A stretch of DNA of 64,000 nucleotides from Janthinobacterium aquaticum (GCF_009208565.1 NZ_WFLK01000018.1:1-64000), one strand, 5' to 3'. Counted from the stretch's first letter, positions 43,383 to 53,772 are shown. A program made the numbers and translations. The notes: generated by a model not told the origin, from the sequence alone.

Positions 43383-44561
43383 ATGTTGCGCAAAACCCTG
43401 TTAGTTGTGGCGATCGCTGCCGCCTTGACCGCTTGTGGCAAGGAGTCCAAGGACCCCGGCAAGGGCAAGGCAGCCGCCACCACGGCCAACCTGCTGATTT
43501 CTCCTGAAGATGTGCTGACCATTGCCAGCGATGCGCTCGCCTCCGGCCCCGTCATTACCGGTTCGATCCAACCCGAGCGCAATGCCGACCTGCGCGCTGA
43601 AGTATCGGCCGTGGTGCTTCAGGTGTTGAAAGAAAACGGTGAAGCCGTCAAGCGCGGCGACGTGCTGGTGCGTCTCGATGAGACGGCGATCCGCGACAGC
43701 CTCAATTCGGCCGAAGAGGCCAGCCGCGCCGCCAGCCAGGTACTGGAGCAGTCCGAGCGTATGTACCAGCGCATGAAAACCCTGCGCGCCTCGGGCATGA
43801 CCTCGACCCAGGCACTGGAAGACACGGAAATTCGTCGCAACAACGCGCAAAGCGATCTGTCGGCCGCCAAGAGCCGCGCCGCGCAGGCGCGCCAGCAACT
43901 GCAGCGCACGCTGGTGCGCGCGCCGTTCGACGGCATCGTCAGCGAACGCAAGGTATCGAATGGCGATACGGCCCAGATCGGCAAGGAGCTGATCCGCGTG
44001 ATCGATCCGGCCAGCATGCGTTTCGAAGGCCTGGTGTCGGCCGACAAGATCGGCATCGTCAAAGTGGGCCAGCCGGTGCGTTTCCGCATCAATGGCTATC
44101 CGGGCCAGGACTTTATGGGCAAGGTGCGCCGCGTTGATCCGGCCGCCAACACCGTCACGCGCCAGGTGGCCGTGCTGGTCGATTTTGCTGACCAGCACCA
44201 GCCGCGCGTGGCTGGCCTGTATGCGGAAGGGCGCATCGAGGCTGACAGCGTCAATGTGGTGATGGTGCCCGATTCGGCGCTGGTGAAAGCCGGCGACCTC
44301 ACCTATACCTGGAAGCTCAAGGACAATACCTTGCAGAAAACCACCGTCAAGATCGGCACGCGCGATACCCGTACCGGCCAGTGGGAAGTACGTAGCGGCC
44401 TGGCCAGCGGCGACAAGGTGCTGCGTACGCCAGGTGCCACTTTCAAGGATGGCCAGAAAGTCGAGCTGGCCAAGGCCGCCGCTCCGGCTGCCGTCCCTGC
44501 CGCTGCCGTGGCTGCAGCAGCGCCTGCCGCCGCCGGTAATGGCAACGGTAAAGGAAACTAA
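43383..44561 (+). CDS. RND efflux periplasmic adaptor lipoprotein
   Basis: A 392-residue membrane-fusion protein. A lipobox (LTACGKES) follows a short signal, so it is lipid-anchored. The order is barrel-sandwich (ADLRAEVSAVVLQVLKENGEAVKRGDVLVRLDE), coiled-coil hairpin (~100-165), then VRAPFDGIVSERKVSNGD and beta domain. The C-terminal ~25 residues are Ala/Pro/Gly low complexity. GGAGAG precedes ATG 43383. It pairs with the pump gene 3 bases downstream. No TolC-type outer-membrane gene is in the window. Confidence 0.93.
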   Translation: MLRKTLLVVAIAAALTACGKESKDPGKGKAAATTANLLISPEDVLTIASDALASGPVITGSIQPERNADLRAEVSAVVLQVLKENGEAVKRGDVLVRLDETAIRDSLNSAEEASRAASQVLEQSERMYQRMKTLRASGMTSTQALEDTEIRRNNAQSDLSAAKSRAAQARQQLQRTLVRAPFDGIVSERKVSNGDTAQIGKELIRVIDPASMRFEGLVSADKIGIVKVGQPVRFRINGYPGQDFMGKVRRVDPAANTVTRQVAVLVDFADQHQPRVAGLYAEGRIEADSVNVVMVPDSALVKAGDLTYTWKLKDNTLQKTTVKIGTRDTRTGQWEVRSGLASGDKVLRTPGATFKDGQKVELAKAAAPAAVPAAAVAAAAPAAAGNGNGKGN

Positions 44562-44564
44562 GCC

Positions 44565-47500
44565 ATGTTCCTTTCCGATTTCAGTATCAAGCGGCCCACC
44601 GCCACCATCGTGCTGATCCTGGCGATGATGTGCGTGGGCCTGCTGGCGCTCAAAAAACTGCGCGTCAACCAGAACCCGGACGTCGAAGTGCCGTTTATCG
44701 TCGTCAGCATTCCTTACCCTGGCGCCTCGCCCGATACGGTCGAGCGCGAAGTGGTCAACCGTCTGGAAAAGTCGCTCGAGAGCATTACGGGCGTCACCGA
44801 AATCAACAGCACCTCCAGCGAAGGTTCGGCCAGCATCTTTCTGCAGTTTTCGTTCAAGACCAATCTGATCGAAGCGTCCGACAATATCCGCAACGCCATC
44901 GCTGCCGTGCGCTACAAGCTGCCGACGGAAATGCGCGAGCCGATCCTGCAGCGCATCGATCCGGCGGCCGAGCCGATCATGCAGCTGGCGCTGTCGTCCA
45001 GCACGCAGACCCATGCTGAAATCTCGCGCCTGGCCGAAGACGTGCTGGCCGACCGCTTCCGCGCCGTCGACGGCGTGGCGCTGGTCAATGTGGGCGGTTC
45101 GCTCAAGCGCGAACTGTCGGTATTGCTGCGGGCGGAAAAGCTGCGTGAATACAATGTGTCCGTCAGCGATGTCGTGACCGCCTTGCGCAACCAGAACACC
45201 AATGCGCCGGTGGGCAAGGTGCGTGGCGAAATGGACGAGAAGAGCATCCGCCTGGTCGGCCGCATCGAGTCGCCAGCCGACTTTGAAGCCGTAGTGGTCA
45301 AGCGCCGCGGCGAGGAAATCGTGCGCCTGGCCCAGGTGGCCACCATCGAGGATGGTTTTGCCGAAGTCAATTCCCTGAGCGTGCGCAGTGGCAAGCCCAA
45401 CGTCGGCATGTCGATTACCCGCGTGCGTGACGCCAGCACCGTCAGCGTGGCCAACAAGATACGCGACATGGTGGCCGAGATCAGCAAGACGCTGCCCAAG
45501 GGCACCACCTTGCAGGTGACGCGCGATGGCGGCGAAAACGCCCAGCACAGCCTGAACAATGTGATCGAGTCGCTGGTGCTTGGTGCGGTGCTGACCATTT
45601 TCGTCGTCTACGCCTTCCTCAACTCCTGGCGCTCGACCCTGATTACCGCACTGAGCCTGCCCACTTCGGTGATTGCCGCCTTTATCGCGGTCTGGCTGTG
45701 CGGCTTCACGCTCAACTTCATGACCCTGCTGGGCCTGTCGCTGGCCATCGGCGTGCTGATCGATGACGCCATCGTGGTGCGTGAAAATATCGTGCGTCAC
45801 ATGCAGATGGGCAAGGACCGCCGCACGGCCGCGCTGGAAGGCACGGCCGAGATCGGCCTGGCCGTGGCCGCCACCACCTTCTCGATTATTGCCGTGTTTA
45901 TTCCGGTGGCCTTTATGCCCGGCATTTCGGGCGAATGGTTCCGTCCGTTCGCGCTGACCGTGACCTGCTCGGTGCTGGTCAGTCTCGGTATTTCGTTTAC
46001 GCTCGATCCGCTGCTGTCGGCGTACTGGGGCGACCCGGCCGACCATCATACGGCGCAGAAAAAAGGCCTGGGCGCCTTGCTTGACCGCTTCAATCACTGG
46101 TTCGACCATCAGGCCGACCGCTACGGCAATGTGATTGCCTGGGCTTTGCATCACCGCCGTTCGATGGCCATTCTCGCGGTGGCCAGCCTGGTCGGTGCGA
46201 TTGCGCTGCATGTCAAGCACGGCGGCACCAGTTTCCTGCCGGCTTCGGACTCGGGCAACCTGATGATTACCGTACGCACGCCGTCGTCGAGCAGCCTCGA
46301 GTATTCGCGATTGAAACTGGAAGCGGCGGCCGTGCTGGCGCGCACCTTGCCTGAAACCAAGGACACCAACAGCTCGGTCAATACCGGTGGCGGCCGCATC
46401 TACGTCGATATCGGCAAACGCAATACCCGCAAGCGTTCGGCCAAGGAAGTGGCAACCGAACTGCGCAACAAGGTATCGCGCCTGGTGGGCGCAGAATATG
46501 TGGTGATGGACGATCTCAGCAACGGCGCGCAAAAGCCGATCCAGGTGGAATTTACCGGTCCCGATTCGCGTAAACTGATGGAGATCACCAACGCCTATAT
46601 GGACAAGCTGCGCCAGGTGCCCGGTGCGGTCGATGTCGGTTTGTCCGAGCAGGACCCGAAAAACGAGCTGCAGATCGAACTCAATCGCGGCCTGGCCAAT
46701 TCGATGGGCATTTCCGTCAACGATGCGGCGCAGTCGCTGCGCGTGGCTTTTGCCGGCGTGGAAGTAGGCGACTGGGTCGACCCGACCGGCGAGACGCGCG
46801 ACGTGGCTGTGCGCCTGCACCCCGAAGACCGGGTGGCGTCCGACAATATCGAGCGCCTGCCGATCAGCGTGACCGGTACCTCGCAGATGGTACCGCTGGA
46901 CCAGATCGCCAGTATTACCATGGGCAAGGGACCATCGAGCATCGAGCACAAGAACGGCAAGCGCACCATTACCGTGTCGGCCAATGCGCAGGGCCGTTCC
47001 AACGGCGAAGTGACGTCCGACGCCATGGCGCTGGCCAAGTCGATCGACTTCCCGCCCGGCTACGGCCTGGCGCTTGGCGGCGCCGGCCAGGACCAGCAGG
47101 AGCTGTTTACCGAGATGGTGATTGCGCTGGTGATGGGTATCGGTCTGATGTATCTGATCCTGGTGATGCAGTTCAACTCCTTTACGGCGCCGCTGGCGGT
47201 CATGATGTCGTTGCCGCTGAGCCTGATCGGCGTGGTGGTGGCGCTGGTGATTACCTACAATACCCTCAACCTGATGAGCTTTATCGGCATCATCATGCTG
47301 ATGGGCCTGGTCGCCAAGAACGCCATCCTGCTGCTCGATGCTGCCCGCAAGCGTGAAGAAGAGGGCTATGGCCGCGAGGAGTCGCTGATGTATGCAGGCC
47401 GCATGCGTCTGCGCCCGATTCTGATGACCACCTTCGCGCTGATTGCCGGCATGTTCCCGGTCGCGCTGGGACTGGGCGAAGGCGGCGAGTTCTACCGTCC

Positions 47501-47774
47501 GCTGGCGATCGCCATTATCGGCGGCACCATTACCTCGACCATCCTGACGCTGCTGGTGGTGCCGACCTTCTACGACAGCATCGAGATCGCCCGCGACGGC
47601 GCCGTGGCCAAATTCAAATGGCGCGCTGGCCGCATGCATGTGGCGTTTGCCCTGCTGCTGACCGGTATCGAGTGCCTGCTGACGCTGCTGCTGATCCGTT
47701 TTATCTACCGCATGCTGAAACTGGCCGTGCTGTTTTTGATGGGACGGCACAAGCCGGTCAGCCTGCACAAGTAA
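44565..47774 (+). CDS. RND efflux pump, HAE1/AcrB family
   Basis: A 1069-residue inner-membrane proton-driven exporter. It opens [43 protein letters not shown]. Twelve helices and two large periplasmic loops are visible; the paired aspartates of proton relay are in [15 protein letters not shown], and the repeat domain [23 protein letters not shown] is present in the second half. Substrate unknown. Follows the adaptor gene in one operon. A REP-like element begins right at its stop codon. Confidence 0.94.
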   Translation: MFLSDFSIKRPTATIVLILAMMCVGLLALKKLRVNQNPDVEVPFIVVSIPYPGASPDTVEREVVNRLEKSLESITGVTEINSTSSEGSASIFLQFSFKTNLIEASDNIRNAIAAVRYKLPTEMREPILQRIDPAAEPIMQLALSSSTQTHAEISRLAEDVLADRFRAVDGVALVNVGGSLKRELSVLLRAEKLREYNVSVSDVVTALRNQNTNAPVGKVRGEMDEKSIRLVGRIESPADFEAVVVKRRGEEIVRLAQVATIEDGFAEVNSLSVRSGKPNVGMSITRVRDASTVSVANKIRDMVAEISKTLPKGTTLQVTRDGGENAQHSLNNVIESLVLGAVLTIFVVYAFLNSWRSTLITALSLPTSVIAAFIAVWLCGFTLNFMTLLGLSLAIGVLIDDAIVVRENIVRHMQMGKDRRTAALEGTAEIGLAVAATTFSIIAVFIPVAFMPGISGEWFRPFALTVTCSVLVSLGISFTLDPLLSAYWGDPADHHTAQKKGLGALLDRFNHWFDHQADRYGNVIAWALHHRRSMAILAVASLVGAIALHVKHGGTSFLPASDSGNLMITVRTPSSSSLEYSRLKLEAAAVLARTLPETKDTNSSVNTGGGRIYVDIGKRNTRKRSAKEVATELRNKVSRLVGAEYVVMDDLSNGAQKPIQVEFTGPDSRKLMEITNAYMDKLRQVPGAVDVGLSEQDPKNELQIELNRGLANSMGISVNDAAQSLRVAFAGVEVGDWVDPTGETRDVAVRLHPEDRVASDNIERLPISVTGTSQMVPLDQIASITMGKGPSSIEHKNGKRTITVSANAQGRSNGEVTSDAMALAKSIDFPPGYGLALGGAGQDQQELFTEMVIALVMGIGLMYLILVMQFNSFTAPLAVMMSLPLSLIGVVVALVITYNTLNLMSFIGIIMLMGLVAKNAILLLDAARKREEEGYGREESLMYAGRMRLRPILMTTFALIAGMFPVALGLGEGGEFYRPLAIAIIGGTITSTILTLLVVPTFYDSIEIARDGAVAKFKWRAGRMHVAFALLLTGIECLLTLLLIRFIYRMLKLAVLFLMGRHKPVSLHK

Positions 47775-47775
47775 G

Positions 47776-47933
47776 TCGGATTAGGCCCCCGAAGGGGGCC
47801 GTAATCCGACAACATTGTTGGCCGCGACCGCGCCCAGAACCATGATCGTGGCCATGACCGTAATCCAACAACATTGTTGACGTAAAAGGTGTTGTCGGAT
47901 TACGCCTGGCTTTGCCAGGCTAATCCGACCTAC
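47776..47933. repeat. REP-like repeat pair
   Basis: First hairpin 47776-47812 (tip GGCCCCC-GAA-GGGGGCC), second 47891-47933 (tip CGCCTGGC-TTT-GCCAGGC), with an extra CCGTAATCCAACAACATTGTTG half unit between them. Located between the convergent RND pump and lipoprotein genes. The second copy supplies the lipoprotein stop codon. Confidence 0.85.
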
Positions 47934-48201
47934 GTGGTGTGCCGGTTCCTGGCGGGGGAGTGGTCGTACCGTCTGGACTGGTGGTGTCGGGCGGCGTGGC
48001 TGGCGTGGTGCCATCGGTACCGGTGCCTGGCGCCGTGCCAGGTGCAGGCGTCATGCCCGGCGTGGTCGCCGGTGTGGTGGAGGTCGCCGGCGTATCTGGC
48101 GTGCCGGCATTGTCGGTGCGCTTGTTGCAGGCGCCCAGCAGCGCGCATAGCGCGGTGGCGCCAAGCAGCAGCTTGGTAGTGGTCAGGAGTGGGGCTGGCA
48201 T
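47920..48201 (-). CDS. Small Thr/Pro/Gly-rich lipoprotein
   Basis: A 93-residue protein with a signal and lipobox (LLLGATALCALLGACNKR, Cys is lipidated), then a Thr/Pro/Gly/Asp tail of TPATTPGMTP- and TTPPPG-like character, i.e. an unstructured linker with no domain. AGAGAGGAAG precedes ATG 48201. The last residues (PRRSD) come from the REP-like repeat, so the original C-terminus may be lost. Function unknown. The plus-strand frame over the same bases lacks a signal and is not coding. Confidence 0.65.
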   Translation of the reverse strand: MPAPLLTTTKLLLGATALCALLGACNKRTDNAGTPDTPATSTTPATTPGMTPAPGTAPGTGTDGTTPATPPDTTSPDGTTTPPPGTGTPRRSD

Positions 48202-48420
48202 GGTGCTTCCTCTCTGGTCTATGAGCAAATCGAACTGTCAAGCAGGCACAGCCAACAAGGCTGGCATCGCGTGTAGAGGTTAGAACGCGTGCATGCAGGG
48301 AAGTTCAATGCGTGAGGAAATAAGCGGGAAAAGCGTGGCTGGCTTTGCGATTGCGCAAGCAGTTGTGCTGAAGAGGGGAACCAAAAGCCAGGGCGGGGGT
48401 CGCCCTGGCCAATCACCACC
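48202..48420. other. Intergenic region with a SAM-hydrolase terminator
   Basis: A 219-base gap before the lipoprotein gene. Apart from the hairpin at 48383-48409 no feature is visible; the lipoprotein promoter must lie here. Confidence 0.4.
48383..48409 (-). terminator. Terminator of the TonB receptor/SAM hydrolase operon
   Basis: Nine-base arms GCCAGGGCG / CGCCCTGGC (48387-48395, 48401-48409) are followed on the minus strand by TTTTGG, 12 bases after the SAM-hydrolase stop. Confidence 0.7.
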
Positions 48421-49341
48421 TTACTTCGACTTGACCTTACTCACTTCCACCTGCCAGTCCACACCCGACTCGATATGGTGCTTGGCAGCAAAGTCGCCCT
48501 GGCTGATGGCCACGGCCACGTCGAGCAGGCTGTTCAGGTAGACCAGCGGCTTGCCTTTAGCCACGCCGCCAAACGTGTGCTCGAACGGCGCCGTCACCTT
48601 GGCCACTTGCTTGCCCTTGTGCAGGAAGCGCACTTCCAGCAGGTCGTGTGGCTGCACGTTCAGTTCCGTCAGCAGGGCTTTTGGAATATTGGTCCAGACG
48701 TTGCCGTACTTGACGTCGAGTACCGGGATAATCCCGCGCAAGGTATTGCCGTCGCGTACCGCGTGCTGGTAGGCGATCCTGACCACCGAGTCGCTGGCCA
48801 GCACCGGTCCCACTTGTTCATAGGTAATCGCACCGGAAGCCAGACGCGCGCCCACATACGCATACACATCGCGGCCATGGAAGGTGTAGGACTCGTTCGA
48901 GCCGGCCAGGCGGTTGACGTTCTCGTCGATTTCACGCAGTTCGGCCACGCCATCGCGCTCGGCAATCAGCGTAAACAAGCCATTGTCCGGGCCGACAAAA
49001 TAGCGGCCATTTTTGGTTTTCAGCACCACCGACTTGCGCGTGGTGCCCACGCCCGGATCGATGACCGACACAAATACCGTGCCTTGCGGCCAGTAGTTTG
49101 CGGTCTGGTACAGACGGTAGGCGCCCAGCCAGATATCGTAATCGGGAATCTGGTGCGTCAGGTCCGAGATGGTCAGTTTCGGATCGACGCCGTAGGCCAC
49201 GCCATGCATGGCCGAGACAGCGCCGTCGGCGGTGCCGAAGTCGGTCATCAGCACCAGCGGCGTGGCAGCGGTGGCGGGTGCGAGCACGGCAGCGGCCAGG
49301 CAGGCGCCGGCGACGAATTGGGAGAGGCGTTTGACGATCAT
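48421..49341 (-). CDS. Secreted SAM hydrolase-family (DUF62) protein
   Basis: A 306-residue protein of the S-adenosylmethionine hydroxide adenosyltransferase family, which splits SAM with water into adenosine and methionine and is related to fluorinase and chlorinase. Visible blocks are VLMTDFGTADGAVSAMHGV, VSVIDPGVGT, FVGPDNGLFT and YTFHGRDVYAYVGARLASG. A signal peptide (residues 1-26, ending ATA) precedes the domain, so the enzyme acts in the periplasm, unlike most cytosolic members. It follows the TonB receptor by 39 bases. Confidence 0.85.
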   Translation of the reverse strand: MIVKRLSQFVAGACLAAAVLAPATAATPLVLMTDFGTADGAVSAMHGVAYGVDPKLTISDLTHQIPDYDIWLGAYRLYQTANYWPQGTVFVSVIDPGVGTTRKSVVLKTKNGRYFVGPDNGLFTLIAERDGVAELREIDENVNRLAGSNESYTFHGRDVYAYVGARLASGAITYEQVGPVLASDSVVRIAYQHAVRDGNTLRGIIPVLDVKYGNVWTNIPKALLTELNVQPHDLLEVRFLHKGKQVAKVTAPFEHTFGGVAKGKPLVYLNSLLDVAVAISQGDFAAKHHIESGVDWQVEVSKVKSK

Positions 49342-49380
49342 GGTAATCCTTGTATTTAATCTTTATATTGAAAACGGCAG

Positions 49381-51870
49381 TTAAAACGTGTAGTTGGCTC
49401 TGGCGTAAAAGTACGCGCCATTGACGCCGATCGGGTTGATGAAGTTGTAGGGCAGGGCGCCGCCATAGGTGGCGTTATTGGTTTCCCTCACGCGCTGCGG
49501 ATAGCGGTCGAGGATATTGTTGCCGCCCACGCTCAAGGTCAGCTGCTTGCTCAGCTTGAGCTGGCCTTCCAGGTCGAGCGACCAGACGGCGCCGAAGCGC
49601 TGCGCGGGAATGCCGTCGATCAGCGGCGCCTCGCTGTCATACGAAAAGTCTTCCAGCTTGCCAAAGCGGGTAGCGCGCGCCTGCAGGCCCCATCCGGCCG
49701 CCTGCCAGTCGGCGCCCAGGATCAGCTTGCTGTCCGGTGACGCATGGCGGATGCGAAACAGGCTCGTTTCCGTCAGCAGCGTCAGATCCGGGTCGATGGC
49801 GGCCAGTGCGGCCGAACTCTGGCGTACCTTGTCCAGGCTGGTCTTGTTCAGGTTTAGCGCTGCATTCAGGTTCAGCTTGCCGCCAGACAGCGCCAGGTCG
49901 TGGTTCAGTACCACATCGAGGCCTTTGGTGCGCGTATCGAGCAGATTGGCCAGATACGCCACCGACTGGATATCGCTGCGGCCCTGCGCGGCCAGGTAGG
50001 CGGTGATGGCGTCGCTCTGCAGGTCGCTGGAACGGGTAATGCGGTCGCGGATGCGGATCACGTAGGCGTCCACCGTCAGGCTGGTGGCGTGCGCCGGTTT
50101 CCAGGCCAGGCCCAGCGACAGGTTGGTCGATTTTTCAGGCTTCAAGGCCTGGGCGCCAAAGCTGCGTGCCAGTGCATCGCTGGCCGGCAGCAGGGCGGCC
50201 GTTTGCAACGCCGTGCCGTCGGCATTGAAGTTCAGCGTGGCAAAGCGGAAACCCGTCTGTACCAGCGCCGGCGCGCGGAAACTGTTCGACAGCGAGCCGC
50301 GCAGCAAAAAGTCTTCAGTCAATTTGTAGCGCGTCGAGAGCTTGCCGGTGCTGGCGCTGGCAAAGTCGCTGTAGTCGGAATAGCGGGCGGCGGCGCCGAG
50401 CAGCCAGCGCGGCGTCAGGTCGCTTTCGGCGTCGAGATAGACCGAGCGGATCTGGCGGCTGCCGTCATAACGGTCGGACGGACGCAAGCCCGGGCCGGCC
50501 TGTGCGCCCGGTGGCGCGTCGGTAATGCTGCCGGCCGCGTACGATGCCGCGTCGCCCGGCGAGCTGGTATAGGTTTCACGCATCCATTCGGCACCGACGG
50601 CCAGGTTCAGCGGCGCCGGCAGGCCGATTTCCACGCTGCGCGTGGCGTCCAGGTTCAGCGCGTTCTGGCGGAAATCAAAGCTGGCCAGGTGAAAACTGGT
50701 CGGGCTGGCCGCGCCCAGCGAGGCGTTAACGGAGTCGCTGACGCCATAGTCGAAGCGGTCGCCGCCATGGCGCGCGCTGGCGTCCCAGTGCCAGGCACCG
50801 GCGTCGCCGCGCACGCCAGCCACCACGCTGACATCGCGCTTGTCGCCATGGGTGACGGGACGGTAGCCGTTCGGATACAGCGCCAGCACATTCGACGGGT
50901 CGCCCGGGTAGCGGAAGTAGGCGCTGCCGTCGGACTGGCGGTCATTGACGGTGGCAAACGAATACAGGTCCAGGCCGTTGCCAAGTGGCAGCAGCGCATT
51001 ATAGAAAGCCGAGTTGTTGCGCTGGCGCGAGTCGCCCGACTTGAACAGCACCTTGCCGTCCAGTGCCTGGTCGGCCGGCGTAAAGTTGTAAGAAGTCCAG
51101 CCGGCGTCGCTGGGGCCGGCGCGCTCGGTCGGTGAGCGGCGCCGCGTTTCGGCGCCAAAGCGCAAGTAGCCGGCGTCGCCGAGCGGCACGCCGTAGTCGG
51201 CGCTGACGGTGCTGCTCTGGCCGTCCGTCAGCGTCTGGCCGGTCGGGTCGAAATGGGTATGGTTGGCGCCGTAGCTGGCCTGGGCCGAGCCGCCGGTACG
51301 CGCTTTTTTCAGCACGATATTGATCACGCCAGCCACCGCATCGCTGCCGTACTGGGCGCCGGCGCCGTCACGCAAAATCTCGATATGGTCGATGGCGTTC
51401 GGTGGAATGGCATTGATATCGACCGGCACCGTGCCAGCAAAGCTGCTTTCGGTATCGAGTACGGCGCTGGTGTGGCGGCGCTTGCCGTTGATCAGTATCA
51501 GTACCTGGTCCGGCGCCAAGCCGCGCAGCTGGATGCCGCGCACGGAGTCGGACGCACCGCTCGACTCGATGCGCGGGAAGTTGATCGACGGCGACAGGTT
51601 TTGCAGGGCCGCACCAACGTCGCCGCTCGACAGCGCATTTTGTACTTCGCGCGCGCCGAAACGGTCGATCGGCACGCTGCTGTCAAACACCGTGCGGTTG
51701 CGTGCGCGCGAACCGGTCACGGTAACCTGGTCGATGGCGGCAGCCGTTTCGCCGTCGGGGGCCTCGCTCTGTGACCACGCCGGGGCAGCGGCAGTCATGG
51801 CGCAGGCCAGCACGATGGCGCGCAGTGGCGTGGCGGGAAGATGGGATAAATAAAGTGGGCGCGCTTGCAC
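49381..51870 (-). CDS. TonB-dependent outer-membrane receptor
   Basis: An 829-residue receptor. A signal peptide (~30 residues) is followed by a plug domain (AIDQVTVTGSRARNRTVFDSSVPIDRF, IQLRGLAPDQVLILINGKRRHTS, GAGAQYGSDAVAGVINIVLKK) and a beta barrel to the end (YFYARANYTF, aromatic C-terminus). The substrate is unknown; it lacks a CarD/FecR sensor tail. GTG 51870 start with AGGA upstream. It heads an operon with the periplasmic SAM hydrolase, which hints at a nucleoside- or SAM-related substrate. Confidence 0.9.
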   Translation of the reverse strand: MQARPLYLSHLPATPLRAIVLACAMTAAAPAWSQSEAPDGETAAAIDQVTVTGSRARNRTVFDSSVPIDRFGAREVQNALSSGDVGAALQNLSPSINFPRIESSGASDSVRGIQLRGLAPDQVLILINGKRRHTSAVLDTESSFAGTVPVDINAIPPNAIDHIEILRDGAGAQYGSDAVAGVINIVLKKARTGGSAQASYGANHTHFDPTGQTLTDGQSSTVSADYGVPLGDAGYLRFGAETRRRSPTERAGPSDAGWTSYNFTPADQALDGKVLFKSGDSRQRNNSAFYNALLPLGNGLDLYSFATVNDRQSDGSAYFRYPGDPSNVLALYPNGYRPVTHGDKRDVSVVAGVRGDAGAWHWDASARHGGDRFDYGVSDSVNASLGAASPTSFHLASFDFRQNALNLDATRSVEIGLPAPLNLAVGAEWMRETYTSSPGDAASYAAGSITDAPPGAQAGPGLRPSDRYDGSRQIRSVYLDAESDLTPRWLLGAAARYSDYSDFASASTGKLSTRYKLTEDFLLRGSLSNSFRAPALVQTGFRFATLNFNADGTALQTAALLPASDALARSFGAQALKPEKSTNLSLGLAWKPAHATSLTVDAYVIRIRDRITRSSDLQSDAITAYLAAQGRSDIQSVAYLANLLDTRTKGLDVVLNHDLALSGGKLNLNAALNLNKTSLDKVRQSSAALAAIDPDLTLLTETSLFRIRHASPDSKLILGADWQAAGWGLQARATRFGKLEDFSYDSEAPLIDGIPAQRFGAVWSLDLEGQLKLSKQLTLSVGGNNILDRYPQRVRETNNATYGGALPYNFINPIGVNGAYFYARANYTF

Positions 51871-52024
51871 GGTGGTGTCCTGTCAGCTTGGTATGTCAAT
51901 GTGGAAACAATTGACAGGAGCTTAAGGGACAGTACGGCCGCGGCTAACGATTCTTTTCAGATATGCTTATGGCTGTTGTTTTCAGTGCTTTCGCCAGCTG
52001 GGATGACGGCATTATCTGGTCGCA

Positions 52025-52921
52025 CTACATGGCTAAATTACGCAGCAACGCCGGTATCTCGGCCGGCAATTCGCGCGCCAGATAACCGAGGATGCCGAAG
52101 CGCAGCGCCAGCTGTTCGCCGGCCAGTGCATGGAGCGCGATGCCCCAGGCGCAGGCTTGTTCCAACGGTGCCCCGCGCGCCGCCAGCCCGGTGATAATGC
52201 CGGCCAGCGTGTCGCCGGAACCGGAAATGGCCAGCCCGACATTGCCGCCTTCATGCGACCAGGCTTGGTCGTCGGGGGTGGCGATCACCGTCAGCGCACC
52301 TTTCAGCGCCACCACGGCATTCCAGCGCTGCGCCGCTTCGATGGCCGCGCCGTGCGGATCGGCCACAATGGCTTCCTTGGATTGGCCAGTCAGGTGCGCC
52401 ATTTCGCCCGCATGCGGGGTGATCAGCGGTGGCTGGGCAAAACGGAAACCGGGAGCGCTGGCCACCACGTTCATGGCGCAGGCGTCGATAATGATCTGGC
52501 TGCTTGAAAAGACCGGCAGCAGCGCCTGCATCAGTTCGCAACTGGCGTCGTCGTCGCGCATGCCCGGCCCCACCAGTACCGCATTGACCTTGCCGGCCAG
52601 CGGCGCCAGCCTGTCTTTTGCCTCAAGCCGGAAACCGCCCTGCGCGGTTTCTTCCAGGCCGATCACGCGCGCTTCGGGCATGGCTACGGCCACTTCCGGC
52701 GCCACGCTGGCGGCAGTGGCCAGCGTCAGCTTGCCGGCACCGGCGCGCAGGGCGGCGTTGGCGGCCAGCAAAATCGCACCCGGCATTTCACGCGAGCCGC
52801 CGACGATCAGCAGGTGGCCGCGCACTTCCTTGTCGCCTTCGGCGGTCGGCATCGGCAGCGGCCAGTCGCGCAGCATGGTGGCGGTGATGGGAATGGCGGC
52901 GTGGGCGGCGTGGGTGTTCAT
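52025..52921 (-). CDS. nnrD: ADP-dependent NAD(P)H-hydrate dehydratase
   Basis: A 298-residue ribokinase-like enzyme that repairs damaged NAD(P)H hydrates. Motifs are KEVRGHLLIVGGSREMPGAILLAANAALRAGAGKLT, LITPHAGEMAHLTG and the ATP-loop GNVGLAISGSGDTLAGIITGL with the catalytic Asp. The epimerase domain NnrE is not fused, so it must be elsewhere. It lies 22 bases after the histidine phosphatase in the same direction and may share its transcript. Confidence 0.92.
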   Translation of the reverse strand: MNTHAAHAAIPITATMLRDWPLPMPTAEGDKEVRGHLLIVGGSREMPGAILLAANAALRAGAGKLTLATAASVAPEVAVAMPEARVIGLEETAQGGFRLEAKDRLAPLAGKVNAVLVGPGMRDDDASCELMQALLPVFSSSQIIIDACAMNVVASAPGFRFAQPPLITPHAGEMAHLTGQSKEAIVADPHGAAIEAAQRWNAVVALKGALTVIATPDDQAWSHEGGNVGLAISGSGDTLAGIITGLAARGAPLEQACAWGIALHALAGEQLALRFGILGYLARELPAEIPALLRNLAM

Positions 52922-52943
52922 GGGGCACCTCCGGTGGACAGTC

Positions 52944-53708
52944 TCAGGATTTGGGTGCGGCCGGCATATCGGGCTGGTCGGTCACCGGCGTGCCCGATTC
53001 CTCCAGCGGTGCAACAAAGTTGCACAGGTCGAGCTGCAGCTTGCCGTGCTTGCCCAGCGCCTGGTTGAAGGCATACGAAGTGACGCCGCAGTTGGGCACA
53101 TCGGCCGCGCGGTCGATGGCCAGGATGGCGTCTTCGTCGCAGCGTTCAAGCAGATAGCGGAAGCAGTTGACGATCACCTGATGGCCGACGATCAGCACCC
53201 GTTCGCCGCGGTATTCGCGGGTGACGGTGTCCAATACGCTGCGCAGGCGCAGGATGACATCGCACCAGCTTTCGCCACCCGGTGGACGGAAATAGAACTT
53301 GCCCACATGGCGGCGCTGCTCGTGCAGTTCCGGGTATTTGCTGGCGATGCCGTGCACGGTCAGGCGGTCGAGGATGCCAAATTCTTTTTCGCGCAGGCGC
53401 TCGTCGGCCACCACCGACACCAGCGTGTCGCGGTCAAGCTTCGCCAGGATGGCCTGCGCCGTTTCGCGCGCGCGCACGTAGGGCGAATACAGCACCACGG
53501 TGGGGCGTTGTTCAGGGGGGAGTTCGGCGAACCAGCCGGCCAGCGCCTGCGCCTGGCGTTCGCCCAGGGAGGACAGCGGCACGTCGACATCGCGCTCGGC
53601 AATGTCGATCAGCAACTGTTTTTCTGCTTCGGCGGTATCGCGCGCCACATTGCCGGCGCTCTGGCCATGACGCACGATCCAGATTTGCTGCGGCCACTTC
53701 TGTTCCAT
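52944..53708 (-). CDS. Histidine phosphatase family protein
   Basis: A 254-residue phosphoglycerate mutase-like phosphatase. The catalytic motif is IWIVRHGQSAGNVARD, with LSSLGERQAQALAGWF, ADERLREKEFGILDRL and the second His in VLIVGHQVIVNCFRYL. Residues after ~235 are an unstructured tail. Substrate unknown; sugar or nucleotide phosphates are usual. It precedes nnrD by 22 bases and follows the cystine transporter gene on the same strand. Confidence 0.88.
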   Translation of the reverse strand: MEQKWPQQIWIVRHGQSAGNVARDTAEAEKQLLIDIAERDVDVPLSSLGERQAQALAGWFAELPPEQRPTVVLYSPYVRARETAQAILAKLDRDTLVSVVADERLREKEFGILDRLTVHGIASKYPELHEQRRHVGKFYFRPPGGESWCDVILRLRSVLDTVTREYRGERVLIVGHQVIVNCFRYLLERCDEDAILAIDRAADVPNCGVTSYAFNQALGKHGKLQLDLCNFVAPLEESGTPVTDQPDMPAAPKS

Positions 53709-53772
53709 TGCCTGCCTCTTCCGTCGATATTAGCTTCGTGCCAATATAGACGAAAGAGACAAGGCGTGTCGC

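Noticed and set aside
43401-47768. 1455-codon open frame antisense to the RND adaptor and pump genes
   Set aside because: It mirrors the codon bias of the real genes; the His/Gln/Arg-rich product has no domain and the plus strand carries clear AcrA/AcrB-type proteins.
47939-48283. Plus-strand Val/Gly/Pro-rich frame opposite the small lipoprotein
   Set aside because: No ribosome site or signal peptide, while the minus strand has a lipobox and a good ribosome site.
51871-52024. Cobalamin or SAM riboswitch before the TonB receptor
   Set aside because: The 154-base leader shows no B12-box or SAM-I helices by eye; a covariance search would decide.
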